Shown here piece after piece: positions 25,467 through 33,688 of a stretch of DNA of 54,648 nucleotides. The DNA lies in IMG/VR virus record IMGVR_UViG_3300025433_000326, positions 1 through 54,648 of that record. One strand, 5' to 3'. Source of the stretch: a virus. Numbering within the stretch: position 1 is the first letter of the stretch; the number at the start of each line of letters is the position of its first letter. The notes below the pieces were generated by a model. The model searched no databases and was not told where the DNA came from. It was given only the letters and a program-made list of their open reading frames with translations. Made by a program: the position numbers and the translations under genes.

Positions 25467-26090
25467 TCAGTTCAGCTTGGCGACACAGGAGGCAATGCAA
25501 CCAGAGAATGGATCCACCACCCGCCCCTCAGCCGCCAGCACCATGGCCAGCAGTTCCAGCACTGCAGGAAGACTGGATGGTTCAATCCCGTTGATCGAGG
25601 CCTCTGTCATCTTCAAATCAAGCATCTCAAAGAGAACGCTGATGACCAAGGAAAAATCATCAGCGTCCAGCGTTGACGGGTCGGTGGCGAGAGTAAAAGA
25701 ACCGTTGGCCCGCTTTAAGAGCAGGGATCCATCAGGCCGAAGCCCAATCGCCACAATATCCAAGGGCCCTGGCGATTGATCGGTGTCTTCGCTGTCTTCC
25801 TCCTGCTGTACTCGCAGGACCCCCAGCGACTTTTCAAGGGCATATAGAAGCTTTTCCTCAGCATCTATAAGCTTTGCCTCAGCCGCAGACTGCTTCACTG
25901 GCTGTTTCTGATCGTTGTTCATGGTGTTTTTGTGGGTTGCTGTGGAACGTTGGACTGCAGCGATAGCGGCAAGGCCTTGATCAACGGTGGCAATCTCCAG
26001 GTGACCACCGCCCCGCCGCAAGAGCATGCTTCCATCAGGCCGAAGCCCGACCGAAACAAGGTCACCTGGGAACGGCTCCTCTTTGCTCAT
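25467..26090 (-). CDS. Early protein with two copies of a beta motif
   Basis: A 207-residue protein with an internal repeat: GDLVSVGLRPDGSMLLRR near 9-26 and LDIVAIGLRPDGSLLLKR near 110-127. The middle is acidic (QQEEDSEDTDQ). It overlaps the previous gene by ATGA. An in-frame ATG at 25922 could start a shorter product with only the second copy. No family is recognised. Confidence 0.5.
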   Translation of the reverse strand: MSKEEPFPGDLVSVGLRPDGSMLLRRGGGHLEIATVDQGLAAIAAVQRSTATHKNTMNNDQKQPVKQSAAEAKLIDAEEKLLYALEKSLGVLRVQQEEDSEDTDQSPGPLDIVAIGLRPDGSLLLKRANGSFTLATDPSTLDADDFSLVISVLFEMLDLKMTEASINGIEPSSLPAVLELLAMVLAAEGRVVDPFSGCIASCVAKLN

Positions 26091-26533
26091 GGTGTGCCTT
26101 CATCGGCGAAGGCCTGGCCCAGGCGCGGGCGCATCGGGATAGTCGAGAGCTCCAGCACTGTTTGATTCGGGTCGCGGCGTGAGAGGCCTTTGGCGTTTTT
26201 GTTGTAGAACCAGATGCTGGACTGCTTCGCAGGCTGCGGCGCCTTGATCACCACGTCATCGGTGACGACGATGCGGCTTTCGTGGCCCAAGAGCTTGACG
26301 TTGATTTTCAGGGTTACAGAGCCGGAGCCGCCATTGGCGAGCACTGCCTCAACGACCTTGGCCAGGCCTTCGCCCAGCTCCGTGTGGGTGGCCCCGTTGC
26401 GCTGCGAGAAGAGAAACTGCCCAAAGGGGCTGCATTCGCTGCTGGTGGGTTCACGGGGAAAAGGAAAGCGGGGTTGGCTTGAAGTGGTCAATGTTTGCCG
26501 CTGCTTGACCTTGACTGCCGGCCAGTAGGTCAT
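26087..26533 (-). CDS. Conserved-type phage early protein
   Basis: A 148-residue protein with an AGG ribosome site before ATG 26533. The core (SGSVTLKINVKLLGHESRIVVTDDV, then WFYNKNAKGLSRRDPNQ) has the alternating beta pattern and the LSRRDPxQ ending common in small early phage proteins near recombination genes. Function unknown. Confidence 0.55.
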   Translation of the reverse strand: MTYWPAVKVKQRQTLTTSSQPRFPFPREPTSSECSPFGQFLFSQRNGATHTELGEGLAKVVEAVLANGGSGSVTLKINVKLLGHESRIVVTDDVVIKAPQPAKQSSIWFYNKNAKGLSRRDPNQTVLELSTIPMRPRLGQAFADEGTP

Positions 26534-26604
26534 GTGGAACCTGGAGACGCCGGCATCCCTCGACGGGGCCCAATCATTGGCGAGAGGCCTGTAATTACTC
26601 CCAA
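26530..26604 (-). CDS. Very small ORF between ERF and the 148-residue protein
   Basis: Twenty-four residues from a TTG at 26604, ending PRRGMPASPGST. Its stop overlaps the next ATG as ATGA, the spacing seen across this operon. It may be a real leader peptide or the remnant of a gene, since about 120 bases between it and the ERF stop hold no convincing frame. Confidence 0.25.
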   Translation of the reverse strand: MGVITGLSPMIGPRRGMPASPGST

Positions 26605-26721
26605 ACGTTCCGATCAGGAGCAGGCATCACCTGGGAGGTCATGCACGAGGTTCTGCTCATCGCTGCGGCACCAGCAGGGGCGGTCAAGGGCCCCGCGCTG
26701 GTGGTGTTTGTCGTTCCATGC

Positions 26722-27621
26722 TCAAGTGGGGCAACTGGGATCTGATTGCTGCTGCCCTGGTGCTGGCGCGGTGCGGGTGACATCCACGGTGCGCTGTGGC
26801 TGGCCGACTGTCCGCGGAGCGGCCTGCGGCCCTGGCGGGCGCTGGGCCACCGGTGCTGGGCGCGTGGCTGGCGACGGGTTGCCTTGTGGTTGAGGCCGCC
26901 CGCCCTCGTCCCTTCTGCTGCTTTCCTCGTTGAAATCGTCATCACGATCAGCCGCAAGGCCCAGCACCATCTGCAGCGCCAGCCGGCGGGCTGTTGTAAG
27001 GCCTGCAGAGTGTGATTGCCCTGGGGAGCGATCGGATGACCCAGGGAACAGCGGCACCGGGCCCCCGCTGACGGCGCCGCCATTCGCATGGATCAGGTAA
27101 GCGGTAATCACCGGATCGCCGCTGTCGCTCAGCTCTTGCCTGGTGATCGCCGCCAGCCCAAAAGCCGCAGCAAGCTGCCCTGCCGCAATGACGGCGGCCA
27201 GGTCGGCATAGCCGTACTCGACTAGATCCCCTTTCTTGGTCCTGTAACCAGCGAAACGGTTCTCGGCCAGGTGGGGCTTTGTCGCATGCCAGGCGGCGAA
27301 GGCCTTGAAGAGCTCTACCTGCTGCTCCGGGAGCGGCTTGTAGCCAAGGAAATCCACCAGCCGCGCCTGCTGGTCATCACTGCCTGAGGGGGCGGCCTGG
27401 CTCAGGGCCATCTCTTGGACCTTGGAGTTCAGATCACCGAAGGCCTTGCGCGCACCAGCGAGCTGGGTCTGGAGGGTTTGAATCTCGGCGGCGTGACCAG
27501 CAACGGCCGCGGCCACGTTGGAGATCAGATCATCCGTGCCCTGAACGGAGCCATCTTGCTGCTGGGGCGGCTGCTGGCCGGCCTCCGGCGGCAGGGCGCC
27601 TGGGGTGTCTTGCATGTTCAC
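26722..27621 (-). CDS. ERF-family single-strand annealing protein
   Basis: A 299-residue protein starting at GTG 27621 (in-frame ATG 27615). The ERF core spans about 90-210: FAAWHATKPHLAENRFAG, YGYADLAAVIAAGQLAAAFG, ITAYLIHANGG and a closing LTTARRLALQMVLGLA helix. The tail is Pro/Gln-rich and disordered, as in many annealing proteins with a C-terminal SSB contact. It promotes annealing recombination of phage DNA and probably works with the nuclease downstream. First gene of the early minus-strand operon. Confidence 0.8.
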   Translation of the reverse strand: MNMQDTPGALPPEAGQQPPQQQDGSVQGTDDLISNVAAAVAGHAAEIQTLQTQLAGARKAFGDLNSKVQEMALSQAAPSGSDDQQARLVDFLGYKPLPEQQVELFKAFAAWHATKPHLAENRFAGYRTKKGDLVEYGYADLAAVIAAGQLAAAFGLAAITRQELSDSGDPVITAYLIHANGGAVSGGPVPLFPGSSDRSPGQSHSAGLTTARRLALQMVLGLAADRDDDFNEESSRRDEGGRPQPQGNPSPATRPAPVAQRPPGPQAAPRTVGQPQRTVDVTRTAPAPGQQQSDPSCPT

Positions 27622-27991
27622 AGAACTGGGGAGTGTGCCGCGGCGGCCGTCTGACCGCTTTGGTCATGGCACACTAGCACTACGATTCAGCCATATCGGT
27701 AGCAGGCCGCACCGTCTGGGGCGCTGCCGGGGCCCGGCCGGTCACCTTCGATGAAGGAGCAGCTCCAGGCTGCTGCAACCTGGAGTAGGTCAGGTACGCT
27801 CGCCATCCAGGCATCCACCAAGACAACAAAGGCCCCGCCAACAGGCGGAGCCGATGCTGCCCCTTGCGGGGCCACGGAGGCGGCCCGCTCCCCAGCGAAC
27901 AACGTCTCCGTAGCGCCGCGATCCTATCGCAGGCACTGCCGGATAGAGGCCCAGTAGGGCCAGGGACCAGCAAACCTATCGCTATTCACGA
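27622..27991. promoter_or_regulatory. Divergent early control region
   Basis: The 370 bases between the ERF operon and the initiator gene contain no convincing gene. They hold two adjacent operator-like sites near the ERF start and a hairpin cluster at 27831-27875 (GGCCCCGC with GCGGGGCC; on the minus strand CCGCC-TGTT-GGCGG followed by TTTGTTGT, a weak terminator). A copy of CCGCTCCCCAGCGAA, the leader motif of the 44-48 kb genes, lies near 27886-27900. Promoters for both directions must lie here, but I see no clear -35/-10 pair. Confidence 0.5.
27652..27682. promoter_or_regulatory. Tandem operator upstream of the ERF operon
   Basis: TGACC-N5-GGTCA (27652-27666) directly abuts TGGCACACTAGCACTA (27667-27682). 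The second site matches 14 of 16 bases of one in front of the LexA-like gene at 39841-39856. Confidence 0.5.
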
Positions 27992-29635
27992 ATGAGCAGA
28001 GCAGAGCAGAACACGGGTGAAACCTTCCAGCTGGAGAGGCAGCGGTTTGTACTTCTACCTCTTGAACTTCTGGCCAGTTGTTCATCCAAGGCGCGAAAGC
28101 CGCTGGTCTTTGTTTATAGCTGGCTTTGGTATCACGCGGGGCAAATTGATTCGTATCCATCCGTATCTCGGCTGAGTTTGGAATGCGGGATGAGCATGGC
28201 CGACATCCGGGCAGCGATCAAGGAACTGCTGTTTGAGGGCTGGATCACGTGCAAAAAAACAACGGGCCCAAAAGGGGTGAAAACGTACCGGATCACGGCC
28301 GATTACAGCACCATAAAACGACCACGGAAGCAAAAAAAAGGCAGTTTTCCTCCCGCTGTCTCTCCAGTCCCTGACAGCGATTTGCCTATGCACCCCCTAC
28401 CCATGGGTACCCCCTACCCACAGGTACCCCCCCCTACCCATGGGTACCCCCTACCCACAGGTACCCCCCCCTACCCACAGGTACCCCCTAAACGGCCTGA
28501 AAATGACCCTCCAGGCACCCCCTTGCAATCGTCTGAAGCGTATAAAACAGCTGAGACTGATGCCCTAGCCTGGAATCTCAGCGATTCAAACCCTGAAAAA
28601 AAAGTTTTCCACAGGCCTGTTTTTGAAGGCTCCTGCGCGGCCTGTTCCTCAAAAAACGGTCACCCCGCGTCAACCGCTGAAACCTGTTCCTGTAGAAGGG
28701 ATCCCAGCGAAAGCCCAACACCTGAAACAGGGGGCTTGACACGTAAGATACCCTTAGAAGAATCTAGAATAGATTCTTCCTCTAACTCTTTATCTACTTC
28801 TAAGGTTACTTTCTTAAAACCATATAAGCTTGGTCATCAACAAAAACACGCTGCTAACGATTCAACGGCAGCGGCATGCGACCCCGACATAAGCAACCCA
28901 GGGCAAGTTCAGCCCGTCCCACCGCTCACCACCTTGCCGCCGCCGCAAATCGTGGTACAGTCGGCAAGCAACCTCACCGCTCCCCAGCAACATGATTCCC
29001 CACTCAGCTCCCTCCCACCCTGCGCAGAGCCGTACCGCCACCTGCTCGCCCAGTGGTGGGCCTCCCGCAGCTTCAGGCACCGAAGCCTCCAGCCTGATCA
29101 GCCTCTCGCCCAGGCCGACCTGGACGCCATCAGCCTCGCTCACGCTCACGGCGTCCTAGAGCCCTTCCTCGCACAAGCGGCCGCGGCCGGCTGGAAGTCT
29201 CTTGCCTATCGCGTCAAGATTCGCATCCAGCAGCTACAAGCAGGACCAGCAGCAGCCGCCGACTTTGATCGGCTCCGCTCCCAGTACCTCGCTGCTCCAA
29301 ATCGCGTTCCTTGTCAATCTCTGCCCCGTGCGCAGAAAGAGCTCGCCCTCATCCTCAAAGAGGGCTACTCCATTGACCAGATCCTCGCCGCGCTCACCGC
29401 TGAAACGGCTGCGCAAGCCGCAAAGCTCAGCAAAGCTGAGTTCTGCCCTTCCATGCCAGACATCGCTCGATGGCTCAAGGAACGCCGCTTTGCTGCCTAC
29501 ATCCAGGCCCCAACCTCAGAGCCGCGCATCCTCTCCCCTGCTGACTTCACCCATGCCATAGACGAAGACGGTGAGCCCGATCCCTTCGCTTACTCCAACT
29601 ACCTCGAAGCCTGCAAGCTACAGGGCCTCATCTGA
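27992..29635 (+). CDS. Phage replication initiator (O/DnaD-like)
   Basis: A 547-residue protein. Residues 15-105 form a winged helix (FVLLPLELL ... SYPSVSRLSLECGMSMADIRAAIKELLFEGWI). The middle is low-complexity and Pro/Ser-rich, and its DNA carries iterons. The last 220 residues are helical with two DnaD-like or helicase-loading segments. This design, an initiator whose gene contains the origin, matches lambda O. It begins the plus-strand early operon, and its stop overlaps the next ATG. Confidence 0.65.
   Translation: MSRAEQNTGETFQLERQRFVLLPLELLASCSSKARKPLVFVYSWLWYHAGQIDSYPSVSRLSLECGMSMADIRAAIKELLFEGWITCKKTTGPKGVKTYRITADYSTIKRPRKQKKGSFPPAVSPVPDSDLPMHPLPMGTPYPQVPPPTHGYPLPTGTPPYPQVPPKRPENDPPGTPLQSSEAYKTAETDALAWNLSDSNPEKKVFHRPVFEGSCAACSSKNGHPASTAETCSCRRDPSESPTPETGGLTRKIPLEESRIDSSSNSLSTSKVTFLKPYKLGHQQKHAANDSTAAACDPDISNPGQVQPVPPLTTLPPPQIVVQSASNLTAPQQHDSPLSSLPPCAEPYRHLLAQWWASRSFRHRSLQPDQPLAQADLDAISLAHAHGVLEPFLAQAAAAGWKSLAYRVKIRIQQLQAGPAAAADFDRLRSQYLAAPNRVPCQSLPRAQKELALILKEGYSIDQILAALTAETAAQAAKLSKAEFCPSMPDIARWLKERRFAAYIQAPTSEPRILSPADFTHAIDEDGEPDPFAYSNYLEACKLQGLI
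28397..28485 (+). repeat. Five origin iterons
   Basis: CTACCCATGGGTACC or CTACCCACAGGTACC occurs at 28397, 28414, 28434, 28451 and 28471. Spacing alternates 17, 20, 17, 20 bp. Neither 17 nor 20 is a multiple of three, so the repeat is kept as DNA rather than as protein. Confidence 0.8.
28397..28860 (+). other. Putative replication origin inside the initiator gene
   Basis: After the iterons come a TTTTCCACA DnaA-type box (28605-28613) and an AT-rich stretch (about 28740-28860). The latter includes the perfect inverted repeat GAAGAATCTA-GAA-TAGATTCTTC (28757-28779), a likely unwinding region. Confidence 0.6.
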
Positions 29636-30108
29636 TGACCATCTCCCCAGCACCAGCCAGCCTCCCAGCTCACAAGCGCCGACCATCCAAAGGCCCCGGC
29701 TTCACCATTCCCAATTACGCCTGTTGGGCCTGCGAAGACACCGGCATCGTCAGCAACGGTGATGGCCTTGTCAACGATTGGTTGCCTGACTACGACATCA
29801 CGCCTGATGGCGTCATCCTCCCAGGCAGTGACCCGGCCTGCATCTGCCAATGCCTCGCCGCTTACCCATCCTCTAACCAGCCAGGCCGCGGCGGATTCAG
29901 AGACTCCGCAGGGCCACGCGCTGTTGAAACCCTCAACGGCCAACGCTTTGCTGGTGTCCAGTTCCCCCAGGCCGGCGTCCAGGCCCTGCACACCGAGCGC
30001 AAGCGGCTCGGCATGGCAGGCATCAAACACACCGCTCAGGCTGCTCGCCTGGCCGCGGCCGCCATGACCACTGCCTCTATCGGCAGCATCCTCCCCCCAA
30101 CACCATGA
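29635..30108 (+). CDS. Cys-motif early protein
   Basis: A 157-residue protein overlapping the initiator stop (TGATG). ACWACEDTG near residue 31 and ACICQC near 68 could bind one zinc. The C-terminal half is Ala-rich and helical. It follows the initiator, so it may be a helicase loader or DNA-binding accessory. No family is recognised. Confidence 0.5.
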   Translation: MTISPAPASLPAHKRRPSKGPGFTIPNYACWACEDTGIVSNGDGLVNDWLPDYDITPDGVILPGSDPACICQCLAAYPSSNQPGRGGFRDSAGPRAVETLNGQRFAGVQFPQAGVQALHTERKRLGMAGIKHTAQAARLAAAAMTTASIGSILPPTP

Positions 30109-30305
30109 TCAACCTCCCGCTCATCCCCGGAAGCGTCAGCTGGGCTCGCAAGGCCGCCTGGCTGCAGCATCCCTGGGTTCACCGCATGGAACGCGGCGAA
30201 CGCCGCGCTACGGCCCTCTGGTACTGGCGCACCGCCCCCAAAATCGCCGCATCCTGGCCGGAGTTCTGGCGGTCAATCAATGCCAACAACGGTGTGGTCC
30301 CATGA
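30105..30305 (+). CDS. Small Trp-rich basic protein
   Basis: A 66-residue protein, ATGA-coupled on both sides. It has seven Trp and many Arg/Lys. Unrecognised. Confidence 0.5.
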   Translation: MINLPLIPGSVSWARKAAWLQHPWVHRMERGERRATALWYWRTAPKIAASWPEFWRSINANNGVVP

Positions 30306-30631
30306 AGGCTTCCACACGCTTCCCTCTCCCGCCCATCGGCACCGCCATGGTCCTCGCACCAGCCGGCGACCACCTCGATCACCTCGATATCCATCCCGTC
30401 AACGTCCAGGCACACCTCGGACGCTTCTTCATCGCGGGTGGCATCCGCTTTCACTCCGCTGACGATCGCCTCCAAGGCCCAGGGCCCGATGGATGGGCAA
30501 ACTCCCACGCCGTTATCCATTGCCTGCCCCCAGGGGCCGACCTGGTGCCAACTGCAGCCATAATCTCCGCCGCCTCCTTCCAGCCGATGGCCGCGGCCAT
30601 CGGACAACCAGAACCCACAGAGGCCTGGTAA
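30302..30631 (+). CDS. Hypothetical early protein
   Basis: A 109-residue protein. Regular hydrophobic and His residues (DHLDHLDIHPVNVQAHLGRF) suggest a small beta fold. Coupled by ATGA to the gene before. A long opposite-strand open frame here looks like a shadow. Confidence 0.5.
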   Translation: MKASTRFPLPPIGTAMVLAPAGDHLDHLDIHPVNVQAHLGRFFIAGGIRFHSADDRLQGPGPDGWANSHAVIHCLPPGADLVPTAAIISAASFQPMAAAIGQPEPTEAW

Positions 30632-31282
30632 ATGATCCACTCCCTTCCCGCCTGGCTTCACAACCATCCCGTCATGCCAGACGGCCGCGGCTATGTGTCC
30701 ACCGCTGGTGAGCCGATTCACCAAACCGCCCGGGAGATCCTGGCGACCATCCACCCGCATCACCGCCTACACGCTGAAAGGAACCTGATCGTGCTGCGCG
30801 CTTGCGTGGCCTATGCGACCAGCCGCTTTGATGCCGATCGGTCTGCTGGTGGCCTGTGGCAGCCGACAGCGGCACCATTCAGCGACCACCTGGAGGTGAT
30901 CGAGCCGCTGCTTGCTCACGGGTTCTGGGATCAGCTCACCTGTCACGCGGCACCGATTCACCTGCGGCACCGCCGGCTGATGGTGGCCACCACCGCCGAG
31001 CTATTGGTCAAGTTCCGCAATGGCGGCGACCTGGGCATCGCCACCGTCCAGACGGCGCCGCGTGACCAGCTCAACCCGATCCACGTCGAGGCTGAGCTTG
31101 GTGCTGCCCTGGCCCTACTGGGTGACTCCTGGGGCTGGTTTCCGTCGAGATCATTCGTGATCTATGCCCGCCCAGGCAAGACCACGGTGGAGCTCGTTGG
31201 AGTGGATCAAGCAATCGGCCACTGGGTTGATGCGCTCGATTCCCGCCGGTGGCTCATCAAAAACCTGCAGCGCACCGAATGA
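30632..31282 (+). CDS. Possible degenerate RecB/Cas4-like exonuclease
   Basis: A 216-residue protein. The C-terminal half follows the layout of RecB/Cas4-type PD-(D/E)XK nucleases (ELLVKFRNGGDLGIATVQT, then a helix EAELGAALALLGDSWGW, then SFVIYARPGKTTVELV). The expected ExK is not obvious (IATVQT), so activity is doubtful. The site, amid replication and recombination genes, would suit an exonuclease. Low certainty. Confidence 0.4.
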   Translation: MIHSLPAWLHNHPVMPDGRGYVSTAGEPIHQTAREILATIHPHHRLHAERNLIVLRACVAYATSRFDADRSAGGLWQPTAAPFSDHLEVIEPLLAHGFWDQLTCHAAPIHLRHRRLMVATTAELLVKFRNGGDLGIATVQTAPRDQLNPIHVEAELGAALALLGDSWGWFPSRSFVIYARPGKTTVELVGVDQAIGHWVDALDSRRWLIKNLQRTE

Positions 31283-31443
31283 ACGACATGAAAGACCCCG
31301 AATGGCTGGCCAGTTTCGCTGCCAGCGCCCGCCAACAGCTCAGCAGCGTGAGCTTCGCCCTGATCGCTGCTGATGCAACGGTCCGGGTCAAGCGCCGCCG
31401 CCTCCTTCGCCGTCCCACTGTTCCCCAACCATCACCCCAATGA
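31279..31443 (+). CDS. Small basic protein
   Basis: Fifty-four residues starting MNDMKDPEWLASFAAS and ending in an Arg-rich tail (RVKRRRLLRR). ATGA overlaps at both ends support it as a real coupled gene. Confidence 0.45.
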   Translation: MNDMKDPEWLASFAASARQQLSSVSFALIAADATVRVKRRRLLRRPTVPQPSPQ

Positions 31444-31709
31444 AACGCTTCCTCCTGCTCCCCCTCCTGCTCGCCGTTGGCGCCCTGGCTCCTGCCTCTG
31501 CGCAGAGCCTCCAGCCAAATCCTCGCTCGATGTTCGAATACGCCAAAATGGGCGCCCTATGGCATGGCGGAAACTTCGCCAAGAAGGGCAAGTTTCGGTG
31601 GGCCTGCACGACCTACAGGCATCTGCTCTTCATTGAAGAGAGTGATAATCGCAGCACTGCCAGTGATCGAGCTACCACCAAACGACTGATCAGCAAGGTG
31701 TGCCGATGA
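31440..31709 (+). CDS. Small secreted protein
   Basis: Eighty-nine residues with a classical signal peptide (MKRFLLLPLLLAVGALAPASA|QS). The mature part is basic with two Cys. Export to the periplasm is likely; function unknown. Confidence 0.5.
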   Translation: MKRFLLLPLLLAVGALAPASAQSLQPNPRSMFEYAKMGALWHGGNFAKKGKFRWACTTYRHLLFIEESDNRSTASDRATTKRLISKVCR

Positions 31710-31820
31710 CTAATCGAGTTATTCAAACACCGCCCCGCGCTGCTCTCCCCTGAGCAGTTTCAATGGTGGCTAGAAACCGCCACAATCGAAGAACTTGAAT
31801 CCTTTGCAAGATCAGCATGA
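31706..31820 (+). pseudogene. Frame-disrupted small ORF
   Basis: ATG 31706 overlaps the previous stop, but its frame ends at 31753. The frame that looks coding (FKHRPALLSPEQFQWWLE ... ESFARSA) runs to a TGA at 31818-31820 that overlaps the next ATG, and it lacks a start. It is in phase with the previous gene across TGA CTA. A one-base indel, or readthrough of that TGA, would explain it. Confidence 0.4.
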
Positions 31821-32134
31821 TCCCCGAACTTTTCGCCCCATTCGCCGCCACCGCAGTTATCACGCTGGCCGTCACCGAGACGGTCATCAAACCCATCTCA
31901 ACCCGCCTGTTCAGGCGTTATGCCCCAGCCACGCTCGCCCTGTTTATGGCCAGGGCAGACGATCTGCTGTTCTGGGCAATTGAACACGACAAAACCCGCG
32001 ATGAATACGAAGCAGCTTTATGCCTGTGGATGGAAGAACAAGTAGGGGATCAGTGGGGACCGCAGGATTGTGACCGCGCATTCGGCGGTGGCTACGACCC
32101 ACGAATTGCCTTGGAGCATTGTTCCAGAACATAG
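31817..32134 (+). CDS. Small membrane-associated protein
   Basis: A 105-residue protein with one N-terminal hydrophobic helix (FAPFAATAVITLAVTETVI) and an acidic C-terminal part with Trp (ALCLWMEEQVGDQWGPQDCD). ATGA-coupled to the disrupted ORF upstream. Unrecognised. Confidence 0.5.
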   Translation: MIPELFAPFAATAVITLAVTETVIKPISTRLFRRYAPATLALFMARADDLLFWAIEHDKTRDEYEAALCLWMEEQVGDQWGPQDCDRAFGGGYDPRIALEHCSRT

Positions 32135-32252
32135 CACCGAAAACCACACTGTTACCCAGGCTGTCCCTTATCTGCAACTCCAGACTTCTATCTACGGTGG
32201 CCGCTGGAAAGATGTTCCCATTGTCGAGCCTGAAGATGAAGAGGCGAGCTAA
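32070..32252 (+). CDS. Small acidic protein
   Basis: Sixty residues from a GTG overlapping the previous gene by 65 bases. The part VPYLQLQTSIYGGRWKDVPI and the acidic tail (EPEDEEAS) read as coding. The true start may lie later. Confidence 0.4.
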   Translation: MTAHSAVATTHELPWSIVPEHSTENHTVTQAVPYLQLQTSIYGGRWKDVPIVEPEDEEAS

Positions 32253-32407
32253 TGACAACCAAACTTCTAAACGATTTAGCCAAGTGCGCAGTGCGCCGCG
32301 CCCATCTTTACGCTTACTCCCCTCGTTTCTGGCGTGAGGGCGCTGCTGCTTCCATTCTGTACGGCTTTTCTTGGCCTAAGGCTGAATTGCGGGGTATAGA
32401 AGAGTGA
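32252..32407 (+). CDS. Small basic protein
   Basis: Fifty-one residues, ATG overlapping the previous stop (TAATG). It begins MTTKLLNDLAKCAVRRAHLY and contains SPRFWREGAAASILYGFSW, possibly an amphipathic membrane-binding helix. Confidence 0.4.
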   Translation: MTTKLLNDLAKCAVRRAHLYAYSPRFWREGAAASILYGFSWPKAELRGIEE

Positions 32408-32483
32408 CAGGGCAAGATGGTGTTGCCTGTCAGGCGAATGACACCTATTCCGCAACCCTCGAACACTCCACCAAACAAAAATC

Positions 32484-32561
32484 ATGACCGACATCGACCT
32501 ATCAAATTTTGTTAACCAAGATGTTTGTGTTGAGCAACGTTCCAAGCGGCCCAACGCATGA
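32484..32561 (+). CDS. Tiny ORF coupled to the methyltransferase
   Basis: Twenty-five residues (MTDIDLSNFVNQ ...) ending in an ATGA overlap with the methyltransferase start. It could couple translation of that enzyme. The 76 bases before it hold no other clear gene. Confidence 0.3.
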   Translation: MTDIDLSNFVNQDVCVEQRSKRPNA

Positions 32562-33688
32562 GTTCACCGATCCATAGCGAGGAACGAGCGGAGGATTCGG
32601 TGCAACGCCTTGTTCTGTCCGATTCGGTGGAACTGTGGCTGGGCGATTGTCGGGAGATTGCGCCGAATCTTTCTGGCGTAGATTTACTGGTTGCAGATCC
32701 GCCCTATGGGATGGGGAAAAAGGGAATCATGCACGATGACATCTATGGGAAAAAGCTGGACGCCTTCCTCATGGAATGCTGGGGGGCTTGCCGTCCCTCT
32801 CTCAAGGACAACGCAAGTGCCTACATCTGGGGGCAATCGGAGGACTTGTGGCGGCTGTGGTATCGCGGGGGGCTGAACGACTCGGAAAGACTGACAATGC
32901 GAAATGAAATCGTGTGGAACAAGGGCAGCGCGCAAGGAATGGGTTCCGATCAACACCGGAGGTTTCCCACAGCAACGGAGCGCTGTCTGTTCTTCATGCT
33001 CGGAGAGCAGGGGTTCAACAACAACGCCGACAACTATTGGGAAGGGTGGGCACCGCTTCAATTATATTTGAAAGGCGAGCGTGATGCGATGGGATGGACA
33101 AGCGTTGAACTGAAACGGTTAGCGGGTCACTCGGCGAGCGGGCACGACCACTGGACGGGATTGTCGCAATGGATGTTCCCCACCCGTGAAACTTACGACG
33201 CATGGAAAGCGGCAGCAAGCGGCCAAGCATTCAAGCGGGAGCACGACGACCTGAAGCGGGAGCATGACGACCTGAAGCGGGAGCATGACGACCTGAAGCG
33301 GGAGTTCTACGCCACCCGCGCACACTTCGACAACGGACACCAGAACATGACCGATGTCTGGACGTATCCGAGAGTGAACGGCAAGGAGCGCCACGGCCAC
33401 GAATCACCCAAGCCGGTCGCGATGATGGCGCGAGCAGTGAAGACTAGCTGCCCCGAAGGTGGGCTCGTTCTCGACCCATTCATGGGGACGGCTCCCACCG
33501 CTATCGCGTGCATCCGAACAGGTCGCCGATTCATAGGGATAGAAAAAGACCCCGACCACTTCGAGACGGCGCGGAAGCGGATCGAGGCGGAACTCGCTCA
33601 GGGCGATCTATTTCTTAGACAGACGGACACCCTTAGCAATGCCCCCCACGCCCAACCTCAGCCCTCATTTCCCAGCGAGCTGGCCTGA
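32558..33688 (+). CDS. Beta-class DNA methyltransferase (N6-A or N4-C)
   Basis: A 376-residue enzyme. The catalytic DPPY is at 47-50 (motif IV) and the AdoMet-binding motif I comes late (LDPFMGTAPT, about 305-314, then GRRFIGIEKD), the permuted order of beta-class methylases. The region between holds the target recognition part plus a heptad KREHDDL repeated three times. No cognate endonuclease is adjacent, so it is probably a solitary phage methylase that protects DNA from host restriction or marks it for regulation. Confidence 0.85.
   Translation: MSSPIHSEERAEDSVQRLVLSDSVELWLGDCREIAPNLSGVDLLVADPPYGMGKKGIMHDDIYGKKLDAFLMECWGACRPSLKDNASAYIWGQSEDLWRLWYRGGLNDSERLTMRNEIVWNKGSAQGMGSDQHRRFPTATERCLFFMLGEQGFNNNADNYWEGWAPLQLYLKGERDAMGWTSVELKRLAGHSASGHDHWTGLSQWMFPTRETYDAWKAAASGQAFKREHDDLKREHDDLKREHDDLKREFYATRAHFDNGHQNMTDVWTYPRVNGKERHGHESPKPVAMMARAVKTSCPEGGLVLDPFMGTAPTAIACIRTGRRFIGIEKDPDHFETARKRIEAELAQGDLFLRQTDTLSNAPHAQPQPSFPSELA
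33233..33304 (+). repeat. 21-bp repeat in the methyltransferase gene
   Basis: Three full copies and a partial fourth of a 21-bp unit encoding KREHDDL, in frame. Copy number changes would lengthen a coiled-coil arm without breaking the gene. Confidence 0.85.

Noticed and set aside
30179-30763. Minus-strand 194-residue ORF
   Set aside because: It lies opposite three plus-strand genes coupled by ATGA overlaps and has low-complexity Gly/Asp composition typical of shadow frames.
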